Part shown: piece by piece, positions 21,616 to 31,006 of the stretch
Position numbering within the stretch: the stretch's first letter is position 1
How the letters are laid out: each line of letters begins with the position of its first letter
From: Agrobacterium tumefaciens
Lineage (GTDB): Bacteria; Pseudomonadota; Alphaproteobacteria; Rhizobiales; Rhizobiaceae
Reading direction: 5' to 3'
Length of the DNA: 64,000 nt
Assembly: GCF_013318015.2 (NCBI RefSeq)
Contig: NZ_CP115842.1
Coordinates: 1,673,001 to 1,737,000, forward strand
Made by a program: the position numbers and the translations under genes
The notes under the pieces: generated by a model
The model's database searches: none
What the model was told of the DNA's origin: nothing
Seen by the model: only the letters and a program-made list of their open reading frames with translations

Positions 21616-22347
21616 ATGGTGCAGGATTTTAACGGGCGGACAGTGGTGATCACCGCAGCCGGCCAGGGTATCGGCCGTGCGACGGCGGAGCGATTCATAT
21701 CGCTCGGTGCGCGCGTCATCGCCACTGATATCAACGAGCAGGCGCTCTCGACCCTGAAAGGTGCGGAAACGCGGGTTCTGAACGTGCTGGATGGCGACGG
21801 TGTGAAGGCTTTTGCTGCCGATATCGGCCATGCGGATGTTCTGTTCAACTGTGCCGGTTTCGTTCATTCCGGCACCATTCTCGATTGCGAGGAAAAGGAC
21901 TGGGATTTCTCCTTCGACCTCAATGCCAAGGCCATGTACCGCACCTGCCGCGCCTTTCTGCCAGGCATGCTGGAAAAGGGTAAGGGCGCAATCGTCAACA
22001 TGTCCTCCGTCGCATCCAGCGTGAAGGGCGTGCCGAACCGTTTCGCCTACACCGCCTCCAAGGCGGCGGTTGTCGGTCTGACCAAGGCAATTGCTGCTGA
22101 TTTCGTCACCAAGGGTATTCGCTGCAACGCCATTTGCCCAGGCACAGTGGATAGCCCGTCCTTGCACGACCGCCTGCGCGCCACTGGCAATTACGAACAG
22201 GCCCTGGCCGACTTCATTGCCCGCCAGCCTATGGGCCGCATTGCCACGCCGGAAGAAATCGCCGCACTCGTCACCTATCTCGCTTCTGATGAGGCAGGTT
22301 TCACCACTGGCCAGATCCATGTGATCGACGGTGGCTGGACAGGCTGA
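21616..22347 (+). CDS. Short-chain dehydrogenase/reductase (2-keto-3-deoxy-L-fuconate dehydrogenase-like)
   Basis: 243-aa classical SDR. The cofactor motif is TAAGQGIG (a TGxxxGxG variant), NCAG follows, catalytic Ser is in NMSSVAS and Tyr-Lys in YTASK. NAD preference is suggested by Asp in ATDINE. The segments GTILDCEEKDWDFSFDLNAKAMYRTCRAFLPG and AICPGTVDSPSLHDR recall the BDH2 / 2-keto-3-deoxy-L-fuconate dehydrogenase group. Oxidation of a keto-deoxy sugar acid is thus more likely than hydroxybutyrate. The ATG at 21616 follows GGGAGG. It is divergent from the IclR gene and monocistronic, with a strong terminator after it. Confidence 0.85.
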   Translation: MVQDFNGRTVVITAAGQGIGRATAERFISLGARVIATDINEQALSTLKGAETRVLNVLDGDGVKAFAADIGHADVLFNCAGFVHSGTILDCEEKDWDFSFDLNAKAMYRTCRAFLPGMLEKGKGAIVNMSSVASSVKGVPNRFAYTASKAAVVGLTKAIAADFVTKGIRCNAICPGTVDSPSLHDRLRATGNYEQALADFIARQPMGRIATPEEIAALVTYLASDEAGFTTGQIHVIDGGWTG

Positions 22348-22370
22348 TAATTCTATACGGGAGAGAGGAG

Positions 22371-22404
22371 AAGGCGACCGGCCCAAAAGCCGGTCGCCTT
22401 TTTT
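22371..22404 (+). terminator. Intrinsic terminator after SDR gene
   Basis: AAGGCGACCGGC (22371-22382) and GCCGGTCGCCTT (22389-22400) form a perfect 12-bp stem followed by a T-run. It abuts the convergent DUF1328 gene. Confidence 0.88.
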
Positions 22405-22405
22405 A

Positions 22406-22579
22406 TTACGCCACCACGCTTCCAGCGATCAGTGCAAGCACGAGGAAGACCAGGAAGATCACGACGGCGATAAAGAACAGGATACGGGCAATGCCCGACG
22501 CCGCTGCCGAAATGCCGGTAAAGCCGAATACGCCCGCGATCAACGAAATAACAAAGAAAATAAGAGCCCATTTCAGCAT
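22406..22579 (-). CDS. Small DUF1328 (YtjA-like) membrane protein
   Basis: 57-aa protein with two hydrophobic helices: [20 protein letters not shown] at the start and [20 protein letters not shown] near the end. [11 protein letters not shown] turn joins them. This is the DUF1328/YtjA pattern, small inner-membrane proteins often linked to stress responses. It starts at an ATG with GGGGAAG upstream. Its stop lies directly against the terminator of the convergent SDR gene. Its function is unknown. Confidence 0.85.
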   Translation of the reverse strand: MLKWALIFFVISLIAGVFGFTGISAAASGIARILFFIAVVIFLVFLVLALIAGSVVA

Positions 22580-22599
22580 GGAGCTTCCCCTTTCGCTTA

Positions 22600-22640
22600 A
22601 TTTTCATGAGTTTGCCGCTTGAGGGCAAGCTCATGAAAAT
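22600..22640. promoter_or_regulatory. Long inverted repeat between sitD and the DUF1328 gene
   Basis: ATTTTCATGAGTTTGCC (22600-22616) pairs with GGCAAGCTCATGAAAAT (22624-22640): 17-bp arms with one mismatch around a 7-base centre. No T-run follows on either strand. It lies in the 109-base gap after sitD and upstream of the DUF1328 start, so it may be an operator for the small gene or the end of the sit transcript. Confidence 0.6.
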
Positions 22641-22688
22641 GACGCGCAAAAGGGGAAAATGTTCCACGCGCCCGCAAAAATCGTTCTT

Positions 22689-23543
22689 TTACACCACCGT
22701 TTCATTGGCGGCGTCGATCCGGCGGGCCTTGAGGCTGGTGCGAATGAATGTCGCGACGAATGCCAGGCTCATGAACAGTACAATGGTCGGGGCTGGCGCG
22801 CTGTCGATCAGAAAGCTTAGCCATATTCCTGCAAGCGAAGAGAGAACCGCAACCGAGATGGCGACCAGGAGCATGGCGGAAAAGCGCCGCGCCAGCAGGA
22901 AGGCGATGGCGCCGGGGGTGACCAGCATTGCGACGGAGAGGATGATACCCACAGCCTTCAGCGCGCCGACCACGGCAAGCGACAAAACCATCAGCAAACC
23001 GTAATGCAGGATGCGAACGGGCAGGCCAATTGCCTTGGCATGCTGCGGATCGAAGGCATTGACCAGCAGGTCTTTGCGCAGCACCCCGAGAAACAGGGTG
23101 GCAAAAAGCGCGATCAGCCCGGTCTCCAGCATGTCTGAAGGCGCAATGCCCAGCATGTCGCCGAAGAGGATGTGATCCAGATGCATGTCGCTCTGCACCT
23201 TCACGTAAAGCACCAGCCCCAGCCCGAACATGCCGGAAAAGACGATGCCAAGCACCGTGTCTTCCTTGATGCGGCTGTTTTCCTTGATGAACCCGGTTCC
23301 GAGAGCGCAGATCATACCGGCGGTGAAGGCGCCGATGGAAAGGGGAATTCCGACAATGTAGGCAATCACCACGCCGGGCAGCACGGCGTGCGAAACCGCG
23401 TCCCCCATCAGCGACCAGCCCTTCAGCACCAGAAAACACGAGAGCATGGCCATCGGCACGGCAATCATCAGGGTGATGATGAAGGCATATTGCATGAAGG
23501 GCAGCTGAAACGGCAGGATGGCGAGTTCGAGATATTCGCTCAT
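22689..23543 (-). CDS. sitD: Manganese/iron ABC transporter permease SitD
   Basis: 284-aa inner-membrane permease of the ABC-3 family with about eight or nine hydrophobic helices. Family segments such as LKGWSLMGDAVSHAVLPGV are present near residue 40. It pairs with SitC to form the channel for Mn(II) or Fe(II). Its ATG overlaps the sitC stop by 4 bases, showing translational coupling. It is the last gene of the sit operon. Confidence 0.93.
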   Translation of the reverse strand: MSEYLELAILPFQLPFMQYAFIITLMIAVPMAMLSCFLVLKGWSLMGDAVSHAVLPGVVIAYIVGIPLSIGAFTAGMICALGTGFIKENSRIKEDTVLGIVFSGMFGLGLVLYVKVQSDMHLDHILFGDMLGIAPSDMLETGLIALFATLFLGVLRKDLLVNAFDPQHAKAIGLPVRILHYGLLMVLSLAVVGALKAVGIILSVAMLVTPGAIAFLLARRFSAMLLVAISVAVLSSLAGIWLSFLIDSAPAPTIVLFMSLAFVATFIRTSLKARRIDAANETVV

Positions 23544-24400
23544 TGCGCTTCTCCCAGTGCCTTGCGGGCTTTGGCGCGCGAAGCGAGCAGCCCGTGTTTG
23601 GGTGCAAACACGAAAGCGGAAAGGAAGATCGCTGTTTGCAGCACGACGATAACGCCGCCGGTGGCGCCGTCGAGGAAGTAGCTGAGATAAGCGCCGACGA
23701 AGCTGGTGGTCGCGCCGATCACGAGGCTCATCAGGATCAGCCGCTCGAAACGGTCGGTCAGAAGATAGGCGGTCGCGCCTGGTGTCACCACCATGGCAAC
23801 GACAAGGAAGGCGCCGACGGTTTGAAGGGCTGCAACCGTGGAGGCGGCAAGCAGGGTGAAGAAGATCACTTTCAGCACTTCCGGTTTCAGCCCCACTGTG
23901 CGCGCATGGTTCTCATCGAAGAACACCACCATGAAGTCGCGCCATTTCAACGCCAGTACTATGAGGCTGATGCCGCCGATCAGGGCAAGCTGGATCGTGT
24001 CTTCGGTGGTAATTGCCAGAATATTGCCAAGCACGATGGTCTGGATATTGATCGAGGTGGGCGACAGCGACACCATGAACAGCCCCAGCCCGAAGAACGA
24101 GGTGAAGATCAGGCCGATGATTGCGTCTTCCTTGAGCCGGGTTTTCTGATTGAGGAACAGCATCGAGCCAGCCGCAAGCCCGCCGGAAAGAAAGGCGCCG
24201 AGCGAAAAGGGCAGCCCCAGCATATAAGCGCCCGCAACGCCGGGAACGATGGCGTGCGAGAGCGCGTCGCCGATCAGCGACCAGCCCTTTAGCATAAGAT
24301 AAGCGGACAGAAAGCCGCAGACGCCGCCCACAAGTGCGCTGACCCAGATGGCGTTCAGCATGTAGCCATAGGTGAAAGGCTCAAGAAGGCTGTTTATCAT
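23540..24400 (-). CDS. sitC: Manganese/iron ABC transporter permease SitC
   Basis: 286-aa permease of the ABC-3 family, homologous to SitD, with the shared [19 protein letters not shown] segment near residue 38 and some eight membrane helices. Together the two permeases make the heterodimeric channel. The start overlaps sitB by 20 bases, and the end overlaps sitD by 4. Confidence 0.93.
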   Translation of the reverse strand: MINSLLEPFTYGYMLNAIWVSALVGGVCGFLSAYLMLKGWSLIGDALSHAIVPGVAGAYMLGLPFSLGAFLSGGLAAGSMLFLNQKTRLKEDAIIGLIFTSFFGLGLFMVSLSPTSINIQTIVLGNILAITTEDTIQLALIGGISLIVLALKWRDFMVVFFDENHARTVGLKPEVLKVIFFTLLAASTVAALQTVGAFLVVAMVVTPGATAYLLTDRFERLILMSLVIGATTSFVGAYLSYFLDGATGGVIVVLQTAIFLSAFVFAPKHGLLASRAKARKALGEAQ

Positions 24401-25289
24401 CGGCTTTTTCCTTCGGAGCCTGCGGATTTTGTCCGTTCTGGCCGTTCTTTCCGTAGATCACGAAAGGCCGCTCATCGTCGGTAATTACCTTCACCCGGCG
24501 AGGATCGGCATCATCATGCAGTTCGGCCCCGCCGAGAACGAAGTGGCGCAAGCTGCCGCCAAAGGCTTTTTGCAGGTTCTCTTCGTTAAAGGTGTCCGCT
24601 GTTTTGCCCGACGCCAGAACGGTACCCTTGACGAAGACGGCGCGATCGCAGAATTCCGGTACGCTACCGAGATTATGGGTGGAAACCAGCATGACGCGGC
24701 CCTCCTCACGCAGTGCCTTCAACAGCGCGACGATCTGTTCTTCCGTCGTCACGTCGACGCCGGTGAAGGGTTCATCCAGCAGGATAACCTGACCTTCCTG
24801 CGCCAGCGCGCGGGCCAGAAACACCCGCTTCTTCTGTCCGCCGGAAAGCTCGCCGATCTGCCGCTTGCGATAATCAAGCATATTGACGCGCGTCAGCGCT
24901 CTCTCGACCATCTCGTGATCGTGTTTCGACGGAATACGGAAGAAATTCATGTGGCCGTAACGGCCCATCATCACCACATCCTCAACCAGTACGGGAAAAC
25001 TCCAGTCCACCTCTTCAGCTTGCGGCACATAGGCGACGAGGTTTTTTCTGAGTGCATCCTTCACGGGTAGGTCGAAAATAGAGACAGAACCGGTGGCCAA
25101 CGGCACAAAACCCATGATTGCCTTGAAAATCGTGGACTTGCCCGCGCCGTTGACGCCGACAAGTGCAGTGATCGTACCGCGTGGAATGGAAAAGCTGGCA
25201 TTTCTTAATGCGGTGTGGCCGTTGCGATAGGTCACTGTCGCATTTTGAACCGTCAGGCCGCCGCCGCTTTTTTTGCTGCCCATTCTCAT
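24381..25289 (-). CDS. sitB: Manganese/iron ABC transporter ATP-binding protein SitB
   Basis: 302-aa ATPase of the metal-ABC group. It has Walker [10 protein letters not shown]-loop in VPQAEEVDW, signature LSGGQKKR and Walker B VILLDEPF. The C-terminal tail is charged and Lys/Gln-rich ([19 protein letters not shown]), a feature outside the core fold. It overlaps sitA by 4 bases (ATGA) and sitC by 20 bases. Confidence 0.94.
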   Translation of the reverse strand: MRMGSKKSGGGLTVQNATVTYRNGHTALRNASFSIPRGTITALVGVNGAGKSTIFKAIMGFVPLATGSVSIFDLPVKDALRKNLVAYVPQAEEVDWSFPVLVEDVVMMGRYGHMNFFRIPSKHDHEMVERALTRVNMLDYRKRQIGELSGGQKKRVFLARALAQEGQVILLDEPFTGVDVTTEEQIVALLKALREEGRVMLVSTHNLGSVPEFCDRAVFVKGTVLASGKTADTFNEENLQKAFGGSLRHFVLGGAELHDDADPRRVKVITDDERPFVIYGKNGQNGQNPQAPKEKADDKQPS

Positions 25290-26185
25290 GAAGACAGTCC
25301 TTTGGCGATGGTGCTGCTCGTCACGCGCAGCAGGTCGAGATAGGTCGGAACAGGGCCGTCGGCCTCGCTCAGCGAATCCACGTAGAGTATGCCGCCATAG
25401 GCCGCTCCGGTTTCCTTGGCCACCTGCCGGGCGGGATCGGCGGAAACCGTGCTTTCGCTGAAGATTACCTGAATATTATGTTCGCGCATGGCGTCGATCA
25501 CGCCGCGCACCTGTTGCGGCGTACCCTGGCTGTCGGCATTGACCGGCCACAGGAACAGTTCCTTCAGCCCGAAATCCCGGGCGAGATAGGAGAACGCCCC
25601 TTCGCTCGTTACCAACCAGCGCTTGTTCTCAGGAAGCGCGGAAAGCTCATCGCGGATGGGCTGCACGGTGGCACGGATCTTGTCGGAATAGGCCTTGGCA
25701 TTGGCGGCGTAAATCTCGGCGTGGGCGGGATCTATTCCAGCGAGTCCCTTGCGGATATTTTCCACATAGATCAAGGCGTTATCGGGTGACATCCAGGCGT
25801 GCGGGTTGGGTTTCCCCTGATACGCCCCGCCATTGATCGCCATCGGTTCGATGCCGTCGCTTACAGTCACATCAGGCACGCCTGAAAGATTGGCCAGAAA
25901 CTTCTCGAACCACAATTCCAGATTGAGGCCGTTGCGCAGCACCAGATCAGCCTTGCGGGCCTTGAGAATGTCGCGAGGCGTCGGCTGGTAGTTGTGAATT
26001 TCAGCGCCTGGCTTGGTGATGCTCTCCACCTCTGCCGCATCGCCCGCCACATTGCGCGCCATATCGGCAATGATCGTGAAGGTGGTCACCACCTTCGGTT
26101 TTTCCTGCGCGACAGCCGCAGCAGGCAGGAAAAGCGAAAAAGCAAAAAGGGCATGGCGGATTTTATGGAGATTCACGTCTGTCAC
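25286..26185 (-). CDS. sitA: Manganese/iron ABC transporter substrate-binding protein SitA
   Basis: 299-aa periplasmic cluster A-I metal-binding protein. An N-terminal signal peptide ends at about residue 26 (AAAVAQE). Candidate metal ligands match the family: His in [10 protein letters not shown], His in [10 protein letters not shown], Glu in [15 protein letters not shown] and Asp in LYVDSLSE. It is the first gene of sitABCD. Manganese is the main substrate of rhizobial SitABCD as known from the literature. A 19-bp Fur-family box lies 61 bases upstream. Confidence 0.94.
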   Translation of the reverse strand: MTDVNLHKIRHALFAFSLFLPAAAVAQEKPKVVTTFTIIADMARNVAGDAAEVESITKPGAEIHNYQPTPRDILKARKADLVLRNGLNLELWFEKFLANLSGVPDVTVSDGIEPMAINGGAYQGKPNPHAWMSPDNALIYVENIRKGLAGIDPAHAEIYAANAKAYSDKIRATVQPIRDELSALPENKRWLVTSEGAFSYLARDFGLKELFLWPVNADSQGTPQQVRGVIDAMREHNIQVIFSESTVSADPARQVAKETGAAYGGILYVDSLSEADGPVPTYLDLLRVTSSTIAKGLSS

Positions 26186-26235
26186 CGATTTTTGTTGCGA
26201 TCAACTCGCAACACCATCCGTCATGGAAACACACT

Positions 26236-26264
26236 TGTCAACGCTATTGCAAATCATTCGCAAT
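26236..26264 (-). promoter_or_regulatory. sitA promoter with Mur/Fur-family operator
   Basis: ATTGCAAATCATTCGCAAT (26246-26264) is a 9-1-9 inverted repeat with one mismatch, the geometry of a Fur-family box. It lies directly upstream of a TTGACA -35 (minus strand, 26236-26241) with a GATGGT-like -10 after 17 bases. In rhizobia and Agrobacterium, Mur (Mn-sensing Fur homologue) represses sitABCD; this box is the likely site. Confidence 0.75.
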
Positions 26265-26469
26265 TTAGCGGATTTCAAAAATGTCTGAAAATGGTGCGCT
26301 TTTACCCGCTCGGCGCCGGGGGGATTAAACTTTTTTCAATGAGAAAGCGGCACTATCGCAAGGCTCGGACAACGAGGTCCCGAGCTTATCCCGCGTGTGT
26401 TCCTCATCCTTCGAGCCACGTTCCGGGGTGAGGGCGATAGGCGGGGTACTGAATGTCAGGATTTTGCGC

Positions 26470-27381
26470 GTGAAGGCTGTATTCGGACGAATGCGGTTTT
26501 CGCGCAAACTCGTTATGATCGGAGGCGGGATCCTGCTTTTGGCGGGTGCGACCGGTTCTGCTGCCGTGTTTATCGGCAGCGAGCGGCTGCTCGGGTCCAC
26601 CTATGCCTCCGCGAACGGGCTTTCCTGTGACGCAGTCCAGACAGTCAACATCCGCAAGAACGGTTCCCTGTGGGTCCGCAAATTCATTCGTACTGACGGC
26701 GGCAACGGCACGGACCGGTTGAAAACGGCGCTGCGTGTCGCCAGGGCAGTTTACGACAAACAGAAGCCCGATCTGGTCCAGGTTTCCGTGCTGGATAAAA
26801 ACGGCCCGCAATTGCGCTCGGAAATGCGCGGCCGCGCCATCGCGGCCCAGGTGGTCTTCATTGCCGACCCGGCGAAAATTCCCGAAGGCGCCGATGCCCA
26901 GCGTTATTCCGCCTTTTATTACGATGGTGCATCAAACGGCAGCGGCCAGTTTTACGGGCTGCGCATCGATCTGCCGCTGGAAGATGCCGAAGCAATGGCC
27001 GCAAGCCTGAACGATGCCGCCGACTGCGCAACCCCCGCTTCGGACGCCGCACCCGAAGGGCATGGCGGAAAAGCCGCAAAAGGCGCGGGCGGACACGGCG
27101 AAACCAAGGGCGAAGGCGGCGGCGGCCACGACGCTGCGCCGGCGCAAACGCATGAGGGCGGACCCGGTGCGGAAGCTCACGGCGAACCCGTAGCCGACGA
27201 AGAACTTCTGACCTCGACCCCGGAAGCCGATGGCGGCAGTATCTTCAGCATCAGCTATCTGAAATCACTGATCTTCGGAAAAGGCACTACGACCGCGCAG
27301 GCCGCAGAGGAAAAGCTTGCTGAAGGCGAGGTTGCGCCTGCGGAAGAGCCGGGCGTGGCAAAGGCGAAGGCGGGGCATTAG
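26470..27381 (+). CDS. Hypothetical membrane-anchored protein with Gly/His-rich segment
   Basis: About 303-aa protein of unknown function. One hydrophobic helix lies near the start (LVMIGGGILLLAGATGSAAVFIG), followed by a globular part of about 150 residues that I do not recognise (DAVQTVNIRKNGSLWVRKFI ... VVFIADPAKIPEGADAQRYSAF). Then comes a low-complexity stretch rich in Gly, His, Ala and Glu (about 195-250) and an acidic Ala-rich tail. GTG at 26470 has AGGA eight bases upstream; ATG at 26491 is the alternative. It is divergent from sitABCD, and the histidines might bind metal, but that is speculation. Confidence 0.7.
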   Translation: MKAVFGRMRFSRKLVMIGGGILLLAGATGSAAVFIGSERLLGSTYASANGLSCDAVQTVNIRKNGSLWVRKFIRTDGGNGTDRLKTALRVARAVYDKQKPDLVQVSVLDKNGPQLRSEMRGRAIAAQVVFIADPAKIPEGADAQRYSAFYYDGASNGSGQFYGLRIDLPLEDAEAMAASLNDAADCATPASDAAPEGHGGKAAKGAGGHGETKGEGGGGHDAAPAQTHEGGPGAEAHGEPVADEELLTSTPEADGGSIFSISYLKSLIFGKGTTTAQAAEEKLAEGEVAPAEEPGVAKAKAGH

Positions 27382-27633
27382 GAGCGTTTGAGCTCTTGCT
27401 GACACCTCGGAATTAAAACCATCTGAAAAATTGATACGGCTGTGCCGACGTTTGTAAAATATCGTCGCAGCGCCTTCTTTCGTGATGCCGGACCTGATCC
27501 GGCATCCAGCCTTTGCGCGTCTGCGCCATGAGACGATCTAGCAGGAAATTTTGCCACAGGGACCACAATGGTCGGTAAAGGTCGAGCGCATGGGGGCAAG
27601 GGCGGCCATGCGGCCGCCTTCGCTTGATTGTCC
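27382..27633. repeat. Palindromic element, ATGCCGGA type, in a non-coding gap
   Basis: ATGCCGGA (27485-27492), loop CCTGA, TCCGGCAT (27498-27505), followed by CCAG: the same outer hairpin as at 32980 and 37707. The rest of this convergent gap has no gene that I can support. Confidence 0.65.
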
Positions 27634-29133
27634 TTAGTCCGCCTTGTTGCGGCGGGCCGGGAAGAGGATGACGTCGCGGATCGAGGGGGCGTTGGTCAGG
27701 AGCATGATCAGGCGATCAACACCGATGCCGAGGCCGCCGGCGGGTGGCATGCCCTGATCGATGGCGTCGAGGAATTCGTCGTCCAGCTGCTTGTCCTTTT
27801 CACCGCGGGCATGGGCCTGCTCAAGCTGCTCCACCATGCGGCGGCGCTGCTCTTCGGGATCGTTGAGTTCGGAGAAGGCATTGCCCACTTCCCAGGCGTT
27901 GCAATAGCTCTCAAAACGCTCAACGAGGCGCGGTTCGCCCGGCACTTCCTTGGCGAAGGGCGAGATATCCTTCGGGAAATGCGTGACGTGGCTCGGCTGG
28001 ATAAGCGTACCTTCGACCTTCTCTTCGAAGATGAAGGCAAGGCATTCGCCCCAGGTCCAGTCCTTCTCGACGGCGAAACCGGCAGCCTTGGCGGCGGCGC
28101 GGGCTTCCTCGTCAGTCTTGATCGCAAGGAAGTCAATGCCGGTCGCTTCCTTCACCGCATCAGGCATGGGCACGCGCTTGAACGGACCCTTGAAGGAAAT
28201 TGTCTGGCCCTGGAATTCCACCTCGGTTGTGCCGTGCAGGGCAATCGCCAGCGTCTCGAACAGCCGTTCCACCAGACCCATGATGTCTTCGTAGTCGGCA
28301 TAGGCCCAATAGCACTCCATCATGGTGAATTCAGGATTGTGCCTTGTGGAGACGCCTTCGTTGCGGAAGTTGCGGTTGATTTCGAACACCTTGTCGGAAA
28401 GGCCTGATACCAGCGTGCGCTTCAGGAACAGTTCCGGCGCGATGCGCAGATACATGTCCATCTTCAGCGTGTTGTGGAAGGTCTTGAACGGATCGGCCGT
28501 CGCACCGCCATAAACTGTCTGCAGCATCGGCGTTTCCACTTCGAGGAAGCCTTCGGCCTCCATGAAACGGCGAATGCCGGACAGAATCTTCGAGCGCTGC
28601 AAAAAGCGCAGCTTGGAGTCCTCGTTGGCGAGAATATCGAGATGGCGCTTGCGGTAACGCAGCTCAATATCGGAGACACCGTGCCATTTTTCCGGCATCG
28701 GCAGCAGCGACTTGGTGAGCATGGTGATTTCTTCGGCGTTGATCGTCAGCTCGCCGCGCTTGGTGCGGCGCACCTTGCCGGTTACGCCGATGATGTCGCC
28801 AATGTCGATCATCGGCAGAAGATTGCGCGCTGTTTCCGGCGTCGTATCTTTGTGAGAGAAAATCTGCACCTTGCCCGAGGCGTCATGGATATCCATGAAC
28901 ATGCCGGAATTGCGCGACGAATAAACGCGGCCCGCCACCGTTACCGTGTCGCCGGTTTCCGTGTCCGGTTCGATATCGGCATATTTTTCCGCCAGCTCCG
29001 CATTGGTCAGCGTGCGATGGAAATGCGCCGGATAGACATCGCCGATCTGCTCGCGCAGCAGCGCAAGTTTCTGGCGGCGCACTTCGGTGGCGTCGGAGGA
29101 GAGGGCGGTGGTTTCGGTTGTCTTGTCGTTCAT
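27634..29133 (-). CDS. lysS: Lysyl-tRNA synthetase, class II
   Basis: 499-aa enzyme that charges tRNA-Lys. An N-terminal OB-fold anticodon-binding domain (about 60-170, with TVAGRVYSSRNSGMFMDIHDASGKVQ) is followed by the class II core. Motif 1 is around RRFMEAEGFLEVETPML, motif 2 is TRHNPEFTMMECYWAY and motif 3 is GGLGIGVDRLIMLLT. Length is normal for LysS. The start ATG at 29133 sits 47 bases after a palindromic repeat element. Confidence 0.97.
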   Translation of the reverse strand: MNDKTTETTALSSDATEVRRQKLALLREQIGDVYPAHFHRTLTNAELAEKYADIEPDTETGDTVTVAGRVYSSRNSGMFMDIHDASGKVQIFSHKDTTPETARNLLPMIDIGDIIGVTGKVRRTKRGELTINAEEITMLTKSLLPMPEKWHGVSDIELRYRKRHLDILANEDSKLRFLQRSKILSGIRRFMEAEGFLEVETPMLQTVYGGATADPFKTFHNTLKMDMYLRIAPELFLKRTLVSGLSDKVFEINRNFRNEGVSTRHNPEFTMMECYWAYADYEDIMGLVERLFETLAIALHGTTEVEFQGQTISFKGPFKRVPMPDAVKEATGIDFLAIKTDEEARAAAKAAGFAVEKDWTWGECLAFIFEEKVEGTLIQPSHVTHFPKDISPFAKEVPGEPRLVERFESYCNAWEVGNAFSELNDPEEQRRRMVEQLEQAHARGEKDKQLDDEFLDAIDQGMPPAGGLGIGVDRLIMLLTNAPSIRDVILFPARRNKAD

Positions 29134-29180
29134 TGTTCAATCCTGTTGCGGCGTTGCCGCGGCGACAATTGCCTCCCGTA

Positions 29181-29311
29181 TCCCTCATTCCTGTGCTTGT
29201 CACAGGAATCCAGTGCGCCCAAGTCCTTGGCGCGGGAGACCTCAATTCATTCTTTCACGGCGCCGACGCGCCGTGGCTGGATTCCTGTGACAAGCGCAGG
29301 AATGAGGGGGG
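29181..29311. repeat. Complete palindromic element with CCCTCATTCCTG ends (131 bp)
   Basis: The left end (29181-29213) reads CCCTCATTCCTGTGCTTGTC and on to CAGGAATCCAG. The right end (29277-29311) is its reverse complement with few changes. Inside are GCGCC-caagtcctt-GGCGC and a second GC palindrome (ACGGCGCC-GACGC-GCCGT). It fills the lysS-gltX gap. Confidence 0.8.
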
Positions 29312-29336
29312 GATTTAAAACCCGCCCCGGCAGGCA

Positions 29337-30794
29337 TCAAGCACCGCTGCCAACCATCGTGGCCACAACGGCAATAGCGACCTTCAGGCGCTGGCGCACC
29401 ACGGAGCGGCCGAGCAGCGCCATCGAGTCAAACAGCGGCAGCGAGCGCGAGGAGCCGGAGACGGCGACGAAGAGCGGCGGCGTGACGACGCGCAGTTTCT
29501 TGCCCGTGCGTTCGGCAATGTCGCGCAGCTCGGCCTCGATGGCTTCAACGTTCCAATCAGGCATTTTTTCCAGATCGGTGGCAACCGTGGTGAGGATTTC
29601 GTGGATTTCCTCGGGCTTGCTTTTGAGACCGGCAAAGGAGGCGGGCGTCAGGCCAACGTCGCTCGAAAGCAGGAAGCCGGCAAGGTTTGGCAATTCGCCG
29701 AGCTTGGAAATGCGGCTCTGGGCAAGCTTCAGGCCTTCGGTCAGGCGGGAATTTTCCATCGCCCATTCCAGCGTGCGGGCAATGAAGTCCTCAGGCGTGA
29801 GCTTTTCGCGCAGCCAGCGGCCGTTCAGCCAGTCCAGCTTCTGGATATCGAATATGGCGCCGGCCTTGGAAAGTGCTTCCGGATCGAACTTCGCGGCCAG
29901 CTCTTCCATGGTCAGCAGCTCTTCGCCTTCGGCGATTTGGATGAAGAACAGGCCGAGGAAGTTCATCAGCGCTTCCGGCAGGTAGCCGAGCGCGGAATAA
30001 TAGGAGATCGACGTCGGGTTCTTGCGCTTGGAAAGCTTCGACTTGTCGGCGTTGCGCATCAGCGAAAGATGCATGAACGTCGGCTGGTCCCAGCCGAAAT
30101 AACGGTAAAGCAGGATGTGCTTGGGCACTGAAGCCAGCCACTCTTCGCCGCGCGCCACATGGGTGATCTTCATCAGATGGTCGTCGATGACGTTTGCCAT
30201 GTGATAGGTCGGCATGCCGTCGGCCTTGATCAGCACCTGCATGTCAACCGAATCCCAGGGGATCGAGACATCGCCGTAAACGCCGTCATGGAAATCGCAC
30301 GAACCTTCGGTCGGGATTTTCATGCGCACGACGTTGGCTTCGCCGGCGGCGACGCGGGTGGTCACTTCTTCAGCCTTCAGGTGGAGGCAGAGACCGTCAT
30401 ATTTTGGCGGCTTGCCAGCGGCGCGCTGCGCTTCGCGCATCTGCTCAAGCCGCTCGGGCGTGCAGAAACAACGGAAGGCATGGCCTTTTTCCAGCAATTC
30501 TTCGGCATAGGGCCAGTACATCGGCTTGCGCTCGGACTGGCGGTAGGGACCGTAGGGGCCACCGACGTCAGGGCCTTCCGACCAGGTGAGGCCGGTCCAG
30601 CGCAGCGCCTCCAGAACCTTCTGCTCATATTCCAGCGTCGAGCGGGTGGCGTCGGTATCCTCGATGCGCAGGATGAACTCACCGCCGTGTTTCTTGGCGA
30701 AGAGATAGTTGAACAGCGCGATGTAAGCGGTGCCGACATGCGGCTCGCCGGTGGGGGAAGGTGCGATGCGGACGCGAACGCCGGAAGTGGTCAT
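29337..30794 (-). CDS. gltX: Glutamyl-tRNA synthetase
   Basis: 485-aa class I synthetase that charges tRNA-Glu. The HIGH-type motif is PSPTGEPHVGTAY near residue 12, and the KMSKS-type motif is DKSKLSKRKNP near 255. The protein has GltX length and FILRIEDTD typical of Glu enzymes. I use the ATG at 30794 (MTTSGVRVRIAPSP); GTG at 30803 adds only three residues. It follows lysS on the same strand order with a repeat element between them. Confidence 0.96.
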   Translation of the reverse strand: MTTSGVRVRIAPSPTGEPHVGTAYIALFNYLFAKKHGGEFILRIEDTDATRSTLEYEQKVLEALRWTGLTWSEGPDVGGPYGPYRQSERKPMYWPYAEELLEKGHAFRCFCTPERLEQMREAQRAAGKPPKYDGLCLHLKAEEVTTRVAAGEANVVRMKIPTEGSCDFHDGVYGDVSIPWDSVDMQVLIKADGMPTYHMANVIDDHLMKITHVARGEEWLASVPKHILLYRYFGWDQPTFMHLSLMRNADKSKLSKRKNPTSISYYSALGYLPEALMNFLGLFFIQIAEGEELLTMEELAAKFDPEALSKAGAIFDIQKLDWLNGRWLREKLTPEDFIARTLEWAMENSRLTEGLKLAQSRISKLGELPNLAGFLLSSDVGLTPASFAGLKSKPEEIHEILTTVATDLEKMPDWNVEAIEAELRDIAERTGKKLRVVTPPLFVAVSGSSRSLPLFDSMALLGRSVVRQRLKVAIAVVATMVGSGA

Positions 30795-31006
30795 GAAATT
30801 CACTCGTCGTGACGGGGTGGTGACATCGGGGCGGCTTCACCCTTCTATCACGAAGTTTTCGTTTGAATGCGGCGGGAAAGGGTGCGGAAAGGCGTGTTGA
30901 ACGCACTTTTGCATATTTCCGTTCGGCATCGGCTTAGGCCATATTATGCCGCAGGCGTCAAGGAAATATGGCGCTTGCGCTGTCTTCGCCCGGACGTAAA
31001 CCGCCC

